NCBI GenBank assembly: GCA_049999765.1 | Contig: JBNGIQ010009267.1 | Span: 70,806-99,616, forward strand | Source of the DNA: Phaeoceros laevis | Lineage: Eukaryota > Anthocerotophyta > Anthocerotopsida > Notothyladales | Direction: 5' to 3' | DNA length: 28,811 bases | In this document: positions 27,755-28,811 of the stretch, piece by piece | Position numbering within the stretch: the first letter of the stretch is position 1 | Layout of the letters: every line of letters starts with the position of its first letter | Position numbers and translations under genes: made by a program | The notes under the pieces: model-generated | What the model saw: the letters and a program-made list of their open reading frames with translations, nothing else | Told to the model about the DNA's origin: nothing | Database searches by the model: none

Positions 27755-28367
27755 CTGCAAAGGCAAGAGCATTGAAAATGAGTCTTGTTTCTTGAGCATG
27801 GGAGCACAAACTATTGAATAACCATAAACAGCTTCAGAAACAACTCTACCTAAAAAAAAATCCAAACACACGCCACCTTCAAGGCGTTTCCTAGTTCAGC
27901 AGGTTTAGCATGCTATAGCTGCATTTCATCCCTGGGCACAGTCTAGCTAGGCAAGGTCTTATACACAATCAGAAACATGTCACTCAAAAACATGGTGCTC
28001 GGAAACCGACTCCGAGACCAGCTCGGACAGAGACTACGGCACGGACTGAGACTAGGGACTTCTCCGACTTGCGTGAGGTTCCCCTTTGTACAGTGTACAT
28101 GTTTTGGAATAAAAGGTTCCGAACGGAGTTGCTTGTTACAAAAACAAAATTGAGCACCTTACGTAAAAAAGAGTGCGTAAAGATGATTGTGTAAAAAATG
28201 TTCTGAAAGAAAAGATTCAAAACGAGGCACTGGTATGAGAACGATTCCGCAAAGAAGTTCCTGCATGCATCCGTACTCCTTCAGAAACTGCTTCAGACCC
28301 TGAACTCGTCCTGTTGAGTATGGCAATTTAACAGGTTCCTATACTCCGATTCGAATTTAGACCTCTG
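27755..28367. other. Intergenic region with no recognisable gene
   Basis: This separates the PP2C pseudogene from the edge gene. I searched it for the missing PP2C first exon (GVYDGHGG-type motif) and saw none. An interval near 28005-28060 has repeated GAGAC/CGGAC-like words. Nothing else is seen. Confidence 0.4.
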
Positions 28368-28800
28368 CTAGATGGTCGCTATGATGGAGCTCGCCTTGTT
28401 CTGGTAGTGGACCAATTCTTCAAAAAGTTCGCCCAATGTTGACGTCTTCTGCCTCCTATGTTTCGCATCTCCATTTTTGAAAGAGCTTTGCTGCAACTTG
28501 TTCCCGTCCGCTTCCGCTTCAGGAGCCGTCAGTGTGTCCATTTTCTGCTTCTTGTCCATCTTCTGCTTCTTCTTGCTGGGTTTTGTATCCTGCATGCTTT
28601 GTTATGTAAGCGAGTTGCGTAAGACAGTTTTGGAATCGTTGAGGGGTTAGGAGAACCTTGCGGTCATCTGTGCCCTGCGAGGAGCTCCTGGCGACTGTAG
28701 GCGTCGCTTGCCTCTCTGAATTGTGGTTATCGACAGGCGCACGGATTGCTTCCGCACTGGCCGAGGGACTGTACCCCCGAGATTTGTCGCTGCTGTCCAT
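28368..28800 (-). CDS. 5' part of an unrecognised gene, possibly spliced (nuclear-like)
   Basis: The ATG at 28800 (context ACAATGG) starts MDSSDKSRGYSPSASAEAIR, a Ser-rich polar N-terminus, then RKVLLTPQRFQNCLTQLAYI. This frame runs on through an acidic end to TGA at 28519. A second frame (28595-28368) overlaps it and looks equally protein-like: lysine-rich KPSKKKQKMDKKQKMD (possible nuclear localisation signal) and a helical end TLGELFEELVHYQNKASSII. A 67-bp GT-AG intron (donor after DDRK at about 28661, acceptor CATGCAG at about 28595) would join the N-terminus to the second frame in phase 0, but its donor is weak and it would remove TPQRFQNCLTQL. I cannot decide between alternatives. Family not recognised. 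Confidence 0.45.
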
Positions 28801-28811
28801 TGTCACTTTGC

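Noticed and set aside
27492-27809. 105-codon minus-strand frame as an intact gene
   Set aside because: Only its middle (27675-27754) is real PP2C exon sequence; the rest is flanking and intron read-through.
1759-28811. A new defence or metabolic gene system
   Set aside because: Neighbouring genes are unrelated, individually transcribed plant genes or pseudogenes; nothing suggests a joint function.

Overview
The window is nuclear DNA of a green plant (streptophyte, most likely a land plant; I cannot name the species). The evidence is a plant-type chloroplast glutamyl-tRNA reductase, a DNA polymerase eta with the plant ubiquitin-binding motif, a malectin/LRR receptor-like protein of the RLP4 type, and GT-AG introns of roughly 90-315 bp. 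There are no operons, rRNA, tRNA or CRISPR arrays. A run of 100 N at 11925-12024 marks an assembly join.

Left part (1-8584): 1-2732 has no convincing gene, only coiled-coil-like remnants and a 55-bp tandem repeat. At 2733-4436 (-) lies an intron-free gene for an unrecognised membrane protein. At 5130-5908 (+) is an intron-free HAD-family phosphatase in an AT-rich stretch, broken by an 8-bp tandem duplication. At 6699-8584 (+) is a two-exon GT61-family glycosyltransferase.

Middle (8585-15479): the glutamyl-tRNA reductase gene (HEMA, 9132-11296, three exons) has two ACGTGG elements upstream, one of them a palindromic G-box. After the gap comes a nine-exon RLP4-like gene (12344-15479) with one exon per leucine-rich repeat.

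Right-middle (15480-22335): a decayed zone holds a frame-broken coding-like stretch (16540-17266), minus-strand exon-like pieces (17263-17530) and an intron-bearing pseudogene of cytosolic ribosomal protein uS8/RPS15A (17803-18416) that keeps its telo-box. Head-to-head with it is an apparently intact eleven-exon DNA polymerase eta gene (18858-22335).

Right end (22336-28811): a small basic polyglutamine-containing ORF (23047-23457, -); a 30-bp-period minisatellite interrupted by a 1,596-bp non-autonomous PIF/Harbinger transposon with perfect 32-bp terminal inverted repeats and a TAA target duplication; a truncated clade-D-like PP2C pseudogene (about 27020-27754, -); and the 5' part of an unrecognised minus-strand gene at the edge.

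The intact genes are unrelated housekeeping or cell-surface functions and do not form a pathway. No new multi-gene system was found. The two most striking themes are the fully legible Harbinger insertion with its reconstructable empty site, and many short tandem duplications (8, 15, 20, 24, about 30, 38 and 55 bp), three of which fall inside broken or decaying genes.
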